From: Sordariomycetes sp. S80-01Y
Lineage: Eukaryota; Ascomycota; Sordariomycetes
Direction of reading: 5' to 3'
Assembly (NCBI GenBank): GCA_037042185.1
Contig: JAXQJY010000029.1
Span: forward strand, 1,488,001 to 1,552,000
Length of the DNA stretch: 64,000 nucleotides
Shown here: positions 21,840 through 33,700 of the stretch, piece by piece
Numbering within the stretch: the first letter of the stretch is position 1
Layout: each line of letters begins with the position of its first letter
The notes under the pieces: generated by a model
What the model was told of the DNA's origin: nothing
What the model saw: only the letters and a program-made list of their open reading frames with translations
Database searches by the model: none
Made by a program: the position numbers and the translations under genes

Positions 21840-23096
21840 TCACGATCCATTAACCCCATTGGCACCGTTCTTCTGCGCCCCCACGGCCCTCTCCACAGCC
21901 CTCAGCACGTCATTCTTGAGGTCCTCGGCATCTTCCACGCCACAACTCACCCTCACCAGGTCGTCAAACACACCCACGGCCTCCCTCTGCTCCTGAGGGA
22001 TGCCGGCATGAGTCATGCTGCTCGGCAGCTCGACCAGGCTCTCCACTCCTCCCAGAGACTCGGCGAGGGTGAAGATCTTGGTCTCCTGGCAGAAGCGCTC
22101 GGCGGCGGCGTGGCCGCCCTTGATGCGGAAGGAGAGCATGCCGCCACCCATGCCATCGCGGTGTTGCTTCTTGGCGATGTGGCGATGCGGGTGGGAGTCG
22201 AGGCCTGGGTAGTTGACCGAGATAACGTTGGAGGAAGCTTCGAGAGCGGAGGAAACGGCTGTGGCGTTGCGTGAGGCTTCTCTCGCGCGCAGGTGGAGGG
22301 TCTTGAGGCCGCGATGGGCGAGCCAGCAGTCGAATGCCGAGGGCACTGCACCGATGGCGTTCTGCAGGAAACCCAAGCGATCCTTCAGGGCGGGAGCGTT
22401 GAAGGCCGCGACGCCCATGACGACGTCGGAGTGACCGTTGATGTACTTTGTCACGGAGTGAACGACGATGTCGGCGCCGAGGTCGAGCGGGTTCTGAACA
22501 TAGGGTGAAAGGAAGGTGTTGTCGACCACAACCAGGACGCCGTGGCGGTGGGCAACATCGACAACGGCGCGGATGTCAACGAGGCGAAGGGTCGGGTTGC
22601 TGGGCGTCTCGATCCAGACGAGGCGGGTGTCGTCGGTGATGTGCTCGCTGATATCAACCTCGATCTCGGGGGTGAAGGTGACCTTGACACCATGGGCCTT
22701 GGCTACCTGAGTGAAGTAGCGATGGGTCCCGCCGTAGACATCGGACACGCTGATGACATGGCTGCCGGCGGCCAAGCTCTGGAGGATGGTAGCGGTGGTG
22801 GCGCTGCCCGAGGAGAAGGCAAGGGCGTATCGCGCGTGCTCGAGCGCGGCGACGGCGGTCTCGAAGTTGTGACGGTTCGGGTTGGCGGAGCGGGAGTACT
22901 CGAAGTCGCCCACGGGCTTGCCGACGGCGGATTGAGCGAAGGTGGTTGAGAGCGAGATGGACTCGATGACGGCGCCGGTGGAGGGGTCGTGGGGGGAGCC
23001 GGCGTGAACGGCGAGGGTGCCGAAGTTGGCGACTGGCGAGGGAGCGCGGGGAGGTGTCTCGACGGGAGCCGCGTCGGCGGGGGCGGCGGGGGACAT
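21840..23096 (-). CDS. cys3: Cystathionine gamma-lyase
   Basis: A 418-residue PLP enzyme of the Cys/Met metabolism family with no intron. It is predicted to split cystathionine into cysteine, 2-oxobutyrate and ammonia, the last step of reverse transsulfuration in the cytosol. Visible features are NFGTLAVHAG at 24-33, SSGSAT at 95-100, the cofactor-stacking Tyr121 (DVYGGT), Asp192 in VVDNTF and the Schiff-base Lys217 in SVTKYINGHSDV. The C-terminal part has the ESLGGVESL and SMTHAGIP signatures, the latter typical of gamma-lyases and synthases. Length matches fungal CYS3/MecB proteins. The alternative is a cystathionine gamma-synthase, but the compact length and N-terminus favour the lyase. 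No Cys3/MetR binding site was recognised in the upstream 200 bases. Confidence 0.9.
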   Translation of the reverse strand: MSPAAPADAAPVETPPRAPSPVANFGTLAVHAGSPHDPSTGAVIESISLSTTFAQSAVGKPVGDFEYSRSANPNRHNFETAVAALEHARYALAFSSGSATTATILQSLAAGSHVISVSDVYGGTHRYFTQVAKAHGVKVTFTPEIEVDISEHITDDTRLVWIETPSNPTLRLVDIRAVVDVAHRHGVLVVVDNTFLSPYVQNPLDLGADIVVHSVTKYINGHSDVVMGVAAFNAPALKDRLGFLQNAIGAVPSAFDCWLAHRGLKTLHLRAREASRNATAVSSALEASSNVISVNYPGLDSHPHRHIAKKQHRDGMGGGMLSFRIKGGHAAAERFCQETKIFTLAESLGGVESLVELPSSMTHAGIPQEQREAVGVFDDLVRVSCGVEDAEDLKNDVLRAVERAVGAQKNGANGVNGS

Positions 23097-25222
23097 GTTG
23101 ATGTTCTGCGGTGTTCAGATACCTTATTCAATGACAACTGAACGAGTCGCTATCCTGAGCGGGAGCAGGCGGCTGTTTGGTGGGGGACCTCGTCTTATAC
23201 GATCGACAAGGGTTTAGATGGATGAGGAGTCGAGTCGATTTGCGCACGAGGAAAACTCCCTTTGTCTCTTGAGCTGGTCACGTAAGAGATATCCTCTCGG
23301 TCCGTTGGCCTGCAGATGCCTCTGTGTCTCAGGGTGAGGAGAAGCTCCGGATGCAGCAGATGTTGACCGATTTTTTTTCGGTTTTCGGTTTATCGCACAC
23401 GGCGTTGTGGCAGCAGAATGGCTAGTCCCGGCTGAAGGGTCCAAGGGTCGTCTGAGACGGTGGATGCTGTGGATCTTTCACGTTGACACCTGCGTGGCCG
23501 GGTTCGATGACGGTCGCTTTGCGATACCTGTTGGGCAGGTGAAGACGCTTAATGGTGAGAGCAAAAGAGCACCCAGCCGGTTCTTGTATTATCGAGGTAA
23601 TGTTAGGCGGGCAGGTAGTTATTAGGACTAATTGCCACGAATTGAGTTGATGCAGAGCACGTCAGTCTTCGACATGTATTAGATGCCAAAGTCTAAAAAT
23701 GATGCCATCGAGGGCGCGGCTCACCGTCTCCTTTTGTACTCGGCCGCCTTCGTCCCATCATCCCCGAATCCTCCCATGACTTACCAAAGGGCGCAGAAGT
23801 CCGGTCAAAAGCGTCCCTCTAGAAGGGATTAGGTCATCTGTAGATGGCGCAATTGCTCGTCGTCCTTCCGGGCCGCTCTGTTCGGCAACGCACGGCGATG
23901 GCTCTGACAAAACAGAAATCACCATTGCCAGTGGGAATGGGGGAGCGGTGGGCCACATGGCCAAGCCCGAGATTTTCGAGATGCCAAAAGCAGGTCTGAT
24001 GTGCATCTGCCGTCGCGCTGCTTACTTGAGCAGAACTGCCCGCGAGCGACTCTTATTAATGAAATCGGCCAGCGCCGGTCTTGTGTGTCATTGGAAATGG
24101 AGTACAAGTGAAGTCGAGAAAGGCGCGCCTGTTCAGGGCGAGAAGAGCAGAAATGCGCGACCCTTCAGCCCATAAACTAACACGGGTGCCTCGATCTACC
24201 CTCCAGTTACGGGTAGTACCCTGAGGCTCGCCAGCTCGCCTGGGAATTGCATCATGGCAGAGGCAGGGCGAGAACATGCGATTTTGCAAGATACCCCTAC
24301 CCCGACTGGGCGGAGCTGAGGCAGGGAGACAGAGTCGATCTGCCAATCTTTGACCTCAACGTAACCCTATGAGGCAATCATGGTCCAGTGAGTCGACAGG
24401 TCGGACAGCTTCACCCGTACTCGCGGATAAGGGGAAGTCCTTCTGGAAGGCAACTCGCGGGCTTCCAAGCTTCCACGAGTTCTGAGGACCTCTTGCGGCC
24501 CGCAATTGGCTCCAGCGCAGCTGCACGCTCGCTTCCGCGTATCCAGACCGTTGAAGATCCGTGCTGCGGTCAAATGCAGGCTTCGGTGAGGCGACTATGC
24601 GCAGCTCATCGCCCTTTCGAGCCTCACCTCACGCAATAGTGTCGGCATCTCCAGTTTCCCTGTGGGTGGCATTTACAAACACGGCAATCTGCAAGCAGCT
24701 CCCCGCTCGGAACATTTCAGCCCGGAGACGGACTATCCCAAGAACCTGCTTGGCCAATTGTGGCTTGCTGTGGCTGGATCCCGCCACGCCGCAGTGGGCT
24801 CGTCGTGGCAGTGCACTTGCGCCGGGACGTTGAACCTCCAGACCCGCCCCTCCAATCGCGAGGAGTCGCAATCCCCAGCTTTCAAGGGTCCGGCTTCTGG
24901 CAGTTCAATCACACGTGCAAACGACCTCTCGCCTTCGCTCGGATGCCGATGCACGATTTTATGGCCACCTACGACCCTTCTTCTCCAACTACGCTCTAGT
25001 GTTTCTATTTCCGTCTCAGCGCCCCTACAACGGTCTCTTCAACACCAAGGATAGCCCCCGGCTCCAAATGTCTTCATAAAACGTTCGATCCGACGTCCGA
25101 GAAACGGCACCCGGAGCGGTCATGCTGTCGTTGCGAACCCGAGCATCAACTGCCACGGTAGTCAACGCATACGCACTCAAACCTAGGTGACGACGCCCGG
25201 GCACGCCGCGATCGAGGCAGCC
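23097..25222. other. Intergenic region of about 2.1 kb between divergent genes
   Basis: Upstream regions of cys3 (minus) and the Upc2-like regulator (plus). No gene supported. The open frames here are short, overlap antisense and lack domains. Confidence 0.5.
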
Positions 25223-26709
25223 ATGCCGCCCCGAAGATCACACAAGAAGTCTCGTGCTGGCTGCCGAAGGTGCAAAGTCCGCAAGATCAAGGTAGGTCCG
25301 CGGCTGCCATGACACGGAACATTTTCTGACAGAAGCAGTGCGATGAGGTCCATCCAAGATGCGGCAATTGCATGAAGCACGGCGTTGTGTGCGACTTCGA
25401 GTCCGCGGAGGTAGCCGATGAACTCGCCTCGGCTTCAACACCAGCCGCCCCAAGCCCTATGCCTCCGACACCACAACCGGCTCCTGTGCAGGCCTCAAGC
25501 GCACACAGACAACGAACATCACCTGGCCTACCTCCTCCGCCAATGCCTCGACTGCACCAGCAACCGACTACCCCGACTCTATCAAATACCTCCGCGCCGG
25601 TTAGCAGGCTGATGGAGCTGAGATTAATGCACCAATATACCAATGTCACCTCAAAGACCCTCCTTACGGACTCCCCGACGACCCAAGATATCTGGCAAAG
25701 GCTTGTCCCTCAGATGGCGTTCGCCGGGCGAACCTACCTAGCAGATGCCATCCTGTCGGTGGCTGCGCTTCACTTACGCTCGCAAGCGCCCGAAGACAAG
25801 GCATTGGTACGCGCATCGCATGCGTATACAGCCTCGACGCTCGCTGAATACTGCGCTTCGTTGGAAAAGGGTATCACTTCGGACAACGCTGAATCTCTTT
25901 TCTTGACGGCTTCACTTATTGCCTTCCAGTCAGTAGCATCACGTATCTTCGCGAAGGACGACGTCGAGCCGGATGAGCCCAATGCCAGATACGCGCTACC
26001 ATTGCCGTGGTTTCACGCATTTCAAGGAGTTAAGACAGTTGTAGCTACTTCCTGGCAATGGATACGCAGTAGTACCACCGTCAAGGCAGTCATCGACTCC
26101 CAGCCGAGTCTGCATCTCGATCTCAATGCCCTGGGGCCTTCGTCATTCTTCGGTCATCTCCTCGATGGCCTAGATGAAGAGCTCGCGCACGAGAATCCCC
26201 ACAGTATTCAATCCACGACACAATGCTACTCGCACGCCGTCAGTGTACTGAACTGGGCTCACAAGAGCCCTTATCCCGCGGCAGCACTTGCCTTCCCTGC
26301 TACAGTCGCCCGTCGTTTCATTGAGCTAGTTGAACTCAAGAGGCCTCGAGCCCTTGCCATCATAGCCTGCTTTTTCGCGCTCTTGAAACGACTGGACAAT
26401 GTCTGGTGGCTTCACGATGTCGCTAAACGAGAGGTCATGGGCTTGGTTGGCCTGTTCGAGTCAGGGTCGGGATGGTGGAAACATCTCGAATGGCCTGTCC
26501 GGATAGCGTTGTGGGATGGCACCAATATACCGAGTGATGTTTGGGGAGTCGACACCAACCAACCCGTATCCGAAAATTACCATGGACAGGGCTTCGTCAA
26601 CCACATCGAGCTGGTTGCCGAATTGATGGGGCAATCACCCCAGAACCTGTTCAACATGGCGACCCCATTCACCGGAGAGCCACCCTTGACGGCCGAATCA
26701 CCGGACTAA
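25223..26709 (+). CDS. Zn(II)2Cys6 transcription factor (Upc2-like)
   Basis: A 479-residue fungal regulator in two exons, 25223-25291 and 25339-26709. The 47-base intron splits the zinc cluster. The splice (donor GTAGGT, acceptor GCAG) joins VRKIK to CDE and restores C-x2-C-x6-C-x5-C-x2-C-x6-C at about residues 14-41. The first exon, MPPRRSHKKSRAGC, is the basic N-terminus usual in this class. After a Pro/Ala-rich linker, the segment LMELRLMHQYTNVTSKTL and then LADAILSVAALHLRS resembles the C-terminal regulatory region of Upc2-like C6 proteins, several of which respond to sterols or lipids. No direct evidence fixes the targets here. Expected to be nuclear. It starts about 2.1 kb from the divergent cys3 gene, too far for a clear shared promoter. 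Confidence 0.85.
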
Positions 26710-27198
26710 TGATTATGATACCAATCTCCGCACCTTCGAGAGGCGTTGCTGGCGATAAATCACGATATTGGACGACCGAACGGCAAGGCCCGCGGCCAGC
26801 CTATCATTACGACGAGATTTGGCCTGTATATATTCTCATACCTGGCGTATATGGCAACAATTATAGCGATAGATTCACGTGTTAGAGAGGGGGATCTTAG
26901 TAGTCAACGTCTAAATGGGCAAGACAAGGCACACATGGAGATACTAGTTCGAAACACCAACGAATTTTAACACCAGACTCTCGCTATACGGAAGGCAGTG
27001 ATGTCGTCCGGCAGTGCCGTTGAGCCCACACATGCCTGTGGCCGAGGTCCATACTCGCACATTGGGGACTTCGGCTGAGGACGCAACTGTGAACAGCAGG
27101 TCAAGGATTTGAAAGTCCAATCACTGCGGTAATATTGCTAGAATGAAGTCCCTGTCAAGACGCCTGACTCCTTTTCATGGCCCAGAACAGCAACATCT
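26710..27198. other. Convergent intergenic region
   Basis: 3' flanks of the Upc2-like regulator and rpf2. No gene is seen; short open frames only. Confidence 0.5.
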
Positions 27199-28220
27199 TT
27201 ACTTTCGCGCCTTCTTAGTAGTCTCCTCCACGATTTCCTCCTCATCATCAAACCCTTCCGTCTCAACATCCCTCGACCTCTTCAAACCCTTCATCTTCCT
27301 CGTCTGCAACCCACTGAGATCTTGACGTCCCAGGTGCACCCTGCCGAGCTTATCACCCATGCTGTCCGTCGTGATGTTCTTCTTAGTTCTCTCCTCAAGA
27401 CCCTTGGGCTTCCGCATCGCCTCCTTCCTCGTCGCCTCATCCGGCTCCCTCATCCTGCCCACCCGGAAGTCCATCCTCGGGCCCATCTCCTCGACTTCGA
27501 CACGCGGCAGCTTCTGTCCACTGCGCTTGGTGCGGATGAGGTATATCCGCATGTGGATCACGGGCTTGGCGTCGCCGGAGGAGGGCACGTCCTCGGCAGT
27601 GAAAGATACGATATACTGCAGGCCTTCAACGTCGATCTTGTCTGTTGCTTCACCTTTGAAAAAGTCGGTGAAGATGCTCTTAGCGAGGGTATACTCGTTT
27701 GCCACGGGGCTCTCAAACGCTGTTCCGGCAAACAGTAGCATCGGCTTCAACCCCACAGCAAACTTCTTGGTCTTGAAGCTCGCCAGGCTCTGGAAGGTCT
27801 CGGGATTCAGGTATAGCTCCAACATGTCATAGACCTTGTAAGCAAACGTGCGCACGAATGTCAAGCTGTGCGGCCTCTTCTTGCTCGTGCTGCCAAAGAC
27901 GAGGATCGAAGCGTCGTTCTTCTCGGAGAAGAACTCGAGGCTGGACGCATCATCGAAGGGGTGGATGGGGTTCTTCTTGGTGAACTTCTTGGCGAGCGGC
28001 TGACGCAGCGAGTTGAGGTCTGTCAGAGCATCTTGGATGATTTGGGAGCAGGTCGTGCCGCGCAGGAAGAGGCAAGTCTTGGGGTTCTCGATCGCCTTTG
28101 GGTCGCGCTTCTCGAGGGCGCGCTTTGAGCGGGCGTTCTTGGGTTTCCTGCGGAAGTCAGCATCCTATCCTTGCACAAGGGAAGGGAATTGAAGAGTGAG
28201 GCATACACTTGGCGCAACAT
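27199..28220 (-). CDS. rpf2: Ribosome production factor 2 (Brix-domain protein)
   Basis: Predicted 320-residue nucleolar protein that, with Rrs1, brings the 5S RNP (5S rRNA, uL18, uL5) into pre-60S particles. Two exons: a 14-base first exon (28220-28207, encoding MLRQ plus two bases) and 28147-27199. The donor GTATGC and acceptor CGCAG rebuild MLRQVKPKNARSKRALEKR, the family N-terminus (yeast begins MIRTVKPKNARAKRAL). The Brix domain follows, with CLFLRGTTC, IHPFDD, LEFFSEKNDAS, VGLKPMLLF and DKLGRVHLGRQDLSGLQTRKMKGLK all visible. The C-terminus is acidic then basic, as in relatives. A 59-base intron so close to the ATG is easily missed, and without it the N-terminus would be lost. It is head to head with pex5. 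Confidence 0.93.
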
Positions 28221-28679
28221 GTTGTTAGCGAATGTGGTTGCGACCGAATCAATTGAAGTTGGAACCTAGTGCTTCTCACCGGGGGGTTGGCTGAAGATTT
28301 GCGACCAGCCAGGAAAAAAAGTCCGTCCAGGCTTATCGATAAGCCGCTGGCTGCACTCACTTCCTTGAAAGCCCAGGTCGGTGTCGCCCCGCGTCCCTGT
28401 CACGTGCTGGACCCCGAATCCCGCTGTGCGGAGGTGACTCGGCGAGCGGCCAACCGTCTGCCTCGGTACTCTATGCCCCGCCACTCGGACCGCCAACCCC
28501 CAAGTGACGTTTCTGACAAACCATCCGTCAACTTCACTTCACCTCATTTCCGGACCTCGAATCTGCGAACCTTCTTCAACACTTATTTTGCGTTTCTATT
28601 CCATCAGTCAGCGTCTCAGTTCAACGCTTAACTGTCCCCTTGCTCACGTTTCTTGCTTTGAATCGCTTCCGACTTCGCC
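28221..28679. promoter_or_regulatory. Bidirectional promoter region between rpf2 and pex5
   Basis: The two ATGs are 459 bases apart on opposite strands, so both promoters share this DNA. It contains CACGTG (28401-28406) and CCTCGG (28461-28466). The latter is the core recognised by FarA/FarB-type C6 regulators of fatty-acid use and peroxisome genes in aspergilli, which would suit pex5. Motif function here is inferred. Confidence 0.5.
28461..28466. promoter_or_regulatory. CCTCGG motif (FarA/FarB-type site) upstream of pex5
   Basis: CCTCGG lies 214 bases upstream of the pex5 ATG. In Aspergillus nidulans this 6-mer is enriched in promoters of peroxisomal and beta-oxidation genes and is bound by FarA and FarB. 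The match is exact, but short enough to occur by chance. Confidence 0.35.
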
Positions 28680-30705
28680 ATGTCGTTCATGGGAGGAGGA
28701 GCCGAGTGCTCCTCGGCCGGCAACCCACTCAGCCAGTTCCAGAAGCACGTCCAGGATGACAAGACGCTGCAGCGCGACCGCATGGTTGGAACTGGCCCAG
28801 GCGCCCAGCAGAACGGCTTTAGAAGTGCTAATGCGGCCCAAGGCCAAGATCAGGTTCGTTCGGGCGTCGAATATGCTGCACTTTCGCCCTGCCGCGGCCG
28901 TGTACTAATGCTCGAGATAGTATAACAACTTCGTTAATGCTGGACCCAGCCTTGGCCAAGCACCTCAGATGGGACCTGGACTGAACCCTATGGACCAGTT
29001 CCAAGGGCCTGCTCGAGCTGGCTCCGCTTCCCCGTCGACGTGGGCGCAAGACTTCCAGAACCACTCAGGCCAACAATCACCTTTCCAACCTCCGCCAGGT
29101 GCGCACTTCAACCCCGAAGAGTTCGCTCGATTCAATCAGATGAAGTCGGGCCCGCAGATGCCCCAGCAGGCGAACGAGTCCCAGTACCAACAACAACCCA
29201 ACATGATGGGCAACATGGGCTACCAACGACCTATGATGGGCCAAGGCATGATGGGAATGGGCATGTACGGCGGCATGGGTGGCGGCCAGATGTTCCAACC
29301 CATGCACCAGCAAAACATGCGCCAAGCCGAGCCCGAAGGTAAAGGCAAAGGCAAGCTTGTCGAGCTCGATGACAAGACGTGGGAGGAGGAATTCCGCAAG
29401 ATGCAGCTCGCGGATCAAGAAGCCAAGGACGAGTCCGAGCTGACAAAGGAGGCAGAGCGTGAGCTCGAGGAAATGGGCAAGCCATTGCAATCTGAAACTA
29501 ATGAGTTCGGTGACTTCGAATCTATTTGGAGAGGAATACAAGCTGAGACGGCTGCTGCTAGTACTATGGTCAACGACGAGCAATTCTTCGACCAATTCGA
29601 TACCGAGTGGAACAACGACCTCATGCCCGACTTCAACAACGGCCTCGGCGACTGGGGACGGTTTGGCGACCCGCCTGTCGACAATTACATGTTTGAGGAG
29701 GAAAACGTCTACCGAGACAACAAGAATGCGTTCGAGGAGGGAGTGAAGATTATGAGGGAGGGTGGCAACTTGTCACTTGCGGCTTTGGCCTTTGAGGCTG
29801 CGGTCCAGAAGGCACCAGATCACGTCGACGCGTGGGTTTATCTGGGCTCAGCCCAGGCGCAGAACGAGAAGGAGACCGCGGCCATCCGAGCAATGGAGCA
29901 GGCCCTCAAGCTGGACCCCAATAACCTCACAGCTCTGATGGGCTTGGCAGTCTCGTATACAAATGAAGGCTACGACAGCACCGCCTACCGTACACTCGAA
30001 CGTTGGCTATCCGCCAAATACCCTCAAATCCTGGACCCGAAGGACCTACATCCGCCTGCGGAGATGGGCTTCACTGACCGCCAGCAGCTGCACGACAAAG
30101 TGACCAAGCTCTTCATCAAGGCAGCCCAACTCAGCCCTGATGGCGAACACATGGATCCCGATGTCCAAGTCGGCCTAGGCGTTCTCTTCTACGGCGCTGA
30201 GGAGTACGACAAGGCAGTTGACTGCTTCCAGTCCGCCCTCCACTCCTCGGAGCTCGGGTCCACAAACCAGCAAGAACAAGTTCATCTCCTGTGGAACCGT
30301 TTAGGCGCCACCCTCGCCAATAGTGGGCGTTCAGAGGAAGCCATTGCTGCCTACGAACAAGCCCTCTCATTGGCACCTAACTTTGTCCGGGCGCGCTACA
30401 ACCTGGGTGTGAGCTGCATCAACATCAACTGCCACCAAGAGGCGGCGTGCCACTTCCTCGCAGCCCTGGACATGCACAAATCCATTGAGATGTCCGGCCG
30501 TGAGCAGTTCCGAGAGCTCCTCGGCGGCGGACCCATCGACAACGAGCAGGAGGCTACGTTTGAGCGCATGACGGCGCAGAACAGGAGCAGCACGCTGTAC
30601 GATACGCTACGACGCGTGTTCACGCAGATGGGACGCAGGGACCTGGCTGAGAAAACCGTGGCGGGCGTCGACCCCAACATTTTCAGACCAGAGTTCGATT
30701 TCTAG
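28680..30705 (+). CDS. pex5: Peroxisomal targeting signal 1 receptor Pex5
   Basis: A 652-residue import receptor for matrix proteins ending in SKL-type signals. It cycles between cytosol and peroxisomal membrane. Two exons: 28680-28853 and 28921-30705. The 67-base intron has a GTACTAATGC branch region and a GATAG acceptor, and joins GQDQ to YNNF. Near the N-terminus, Cys10 (in GGAECSSAG) is the conserved residue monoubiquitinated for recycling, followed by NPLSQFQKH. WxxxF-type docking motifs include WAQDF and WEEEF, with a Gln/Met/Gly-rich disordered stretch between them. The C-terminal half carries the TPR repeats (for example AWVYLGSAQAQNEKETAAI, ALKLDPNNLTALMGLAVSY, LWNRLGATLANSGRSEEAI, YEQALSLAPNFVRARYNLG) that bind the cargo tail. 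Length and order match fungal Pex5. Confidence 0.95.
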
Positions 30706-33700
30706 CTGATCTTTGAAGGTCTGAGGGAGAGAGGCATGTGGACGCCGACGATGTGACGGGTCTGCGCTTGGGTGGAACATGCATGGTACCTGGCGTAAGG
30801 CGCATTGGGACAAATCATGGATAATAAACAAGCAAATCGCTGCATTGCGGACTGTGCAAACGGTACTCGAGTGACCAGTGGCTTGCTGCTGGAAATGAAT
30901 CACGACAGATGTATGCAGTTTATTGGATGCCCGGACCGACTGAGCACGCAACCTCTACCTCAGCTGAGCGTCCCCTGTTGTCCCCTCCGGCAGTTTGGCT
31001 ACGCGCAACATCGAGCACATCTCAATATGCCAGATCGTCGTTCATGCCAGGACCATCGGTAGTACAGTACCCGTCTGGGATCCCCCCATCCATCCTCCAA
31101 CCACTCGGGGATGACCCGTCTGCGGTGTCACCCTCACGTCCCCGTCTGGATATCACGACATGCCCAGCCTGCCCGTAGCCGTTCATCTCTCACCTATCCA
31201 GGAATTCACTCGTACCTTGCCGGCGGCATGAGACGCAAGGTGGTGGACAAGAAATCGCACCAGCCACGAGTCGTCCCCCTGGCCAAAGCTTGGAGTTGGT
31301 GGGGGGGAGGAGGCGGAGGAGGGGGGGGTGTGAAGCAACGAAGCATGGCAAAAGAAAAGAAACAAGGCGCGGAATCAAACTTGGGTGAAGAGCCAGCGCC
31401 ACTTGGACTGAGCACGGGATCTAGTGACAACGCGTGCATGCCCCGTGCGATCGCTCTGCCCAGATTGGACGGGCTGTGAGCTGTGGCCGGGATCGTGTCT
31501 CTGGTTTTGCTTTTTCTTTGCCTTGGGTGTCGGCGTTGGCTGCGTTTCCACAACTGCCCGATACTGTGCTGGGCGAGGGACGGCTCAGGTCGTATCGCGA
31601 ACCGGCGTAACCATCCACGCGACACAGAGCTATGTATGATCCCAGCCCTGGATTGCTGCCTGTGCGGAAACTCGGAGATATCTCCGTAGAACCTTCAACT
31701 TTCCTCAAGATTGCCTGGGTGCTTTGCGTCTGGTTGAAGCTGAAGATGGGGCTGAGCGCATGCCATCGAATAGAATCTCCCCAACTGAGCTATCCCACAA
31801 CCCATCTGAGCGACTTAACCAGAACGACCGAACTTTCCAATGAACAGGCAGCGGCACGAGCGACACTGACAAAAACCTAAATTTGCTGCCTCTGCTGCCA
31901 CTTGGAAGCGAGAGCCGTCCATACTGTGCGCGTTGGTTTGCACGGCGCCTGCGGGGCGGGGAGGACACGGGAACCTCCCGCCCGAGACCAAGCTTTCGGA
32001 AATGAGCACCAAGACCCCGGGCTGCGGTACGACAAGACGATCTTGTCGCGGTCTTGACTCGATTGAGCGGGCTATATCTGCCTTCTTGATATACGGTGAT
32101 CGCCGTCCTTACAGTATTCAACGAGGCCATTCTGCGCTGCTTCATTGGCCGGATGGGTACTAATTAGTCAACCCTTCCATACGCGTTCGACTCACGCGGC
32201 TAGTCCTCTGCAAGGAACTGGCGGATGGATCTGCGCTCGCCGAGGCAAAACTTCACCTCAACGGCATTGCAGTGATAGCATCTTAAATTGTCCAAAGCAA
32301 GTGATGCTTGTGTAACAGCAGGTACTCTCTGGCTTAACAATATGGGCGAGTGTGAGTGTCGACATGGGAGTTGTGTGGCTCGCCGTCGATACGCACCCGC
32401 TGTGGGACAAGCTGTCATCATCTAATCACCCAAACCCGGGATTCTGGAACGGTCGAAGGACCCCCAGAGAGATAGGAAGAGGCGCCAAAACTCCAGGCTT
32501 GTAGGACAAAGGCAGCTTGCACTCAACAGTATCGGGCTACTCTGACAAACACGGAGTACGTCACAACTTCAGTGGGAAGGGAATAAGGACATGGAGCTCA
32601 ACAAAACTTCGTCAAGATGCAGTTGGGAGTAAGCATACGTGGCGCCAGTATCAGATGCCTGCGAGACTGGTGCAAGGACGACACACCGAGAGGCTGCCGA
32701 CAACTAGCCTCGGAAAGCGAGGATATCTCAAAGGCGGTAGCCAAGAAGCCAGACGTCGGTCGTAACACCGGCGTACCACAGATTGTATCTCAGCTGCAGA
32801 AGTATAAGCAGCAGCAGCAGCCGCTCGAATTATTTCCAGGACTAGAAATCCTTGCGTATCGCGGAATGGTTCATGAGAGATCCAAATCAGAGACATATCG
32901 GGCCCGGGTCCATGATGAGTCGCACCTCAAGCATGCTCAAGCTCGACACTACCGGCGCGACCCCGACCGACCGATTGGGCGGCCAAAACCCTAGATAGTT
33001 TCGAACCGCAGATATTCATGTGATGTGTTCCTTTCTAGGGTTGCCCGTGAAACGCGCTGCTCTCTTGGGAGCATTGTGCTGGTGCTGGGCAAGACCATTG
33101 TTGACTTGGACTCTCGCGATTGATGTGCTTGGTGACGTATGAAGAGCAATAGAGCCTCTGATTACAGAAACGGAGGCAAAGGCTTTGGGCCAAATGCGGC
33201 GCGGGTTTGGTTACGTATCAGGGAAAGATAACTCAGTTGTACGTTGACTGTTCTGATAGACTTCCAAGACCGTACGGTCGGCACGATAACAACCTTCATA
33301 CCATCGGCGCAAATTCCAGTGGTATTGCCCGACCTCCACAGCAAGTACGTAGTAGCCACGCCGTAGCCACGCAGTCCGACAGCATCGCCCTGGCGCCAAC
33401 CGACACGGATAGAGCTTTGCCGAGGCTCAAAGAGACTTTGGCTAGCAAGGGGGGCTCAAACGTCAGTCGCATTCTCCGAAGCACAAGTGCCGCCGACAGG
33501 GTTCGCGAAGGCTGTAGCGAAGCTTTAGGCAGCTAACTAACGATGCGGGTGTCCGGCCAAGGACGGCCAGCATTTGGGAGGTTCATCGTCGATGCCGACC
33601 GTGGTTGGGGAGAGATCCTTTGATCGGATGCCCCGATGCACGGAGTTGCAATAGGGGGCCTCGGAGGATTTCTGCCCCACCTGTAACCCGGCCGGTGCGG

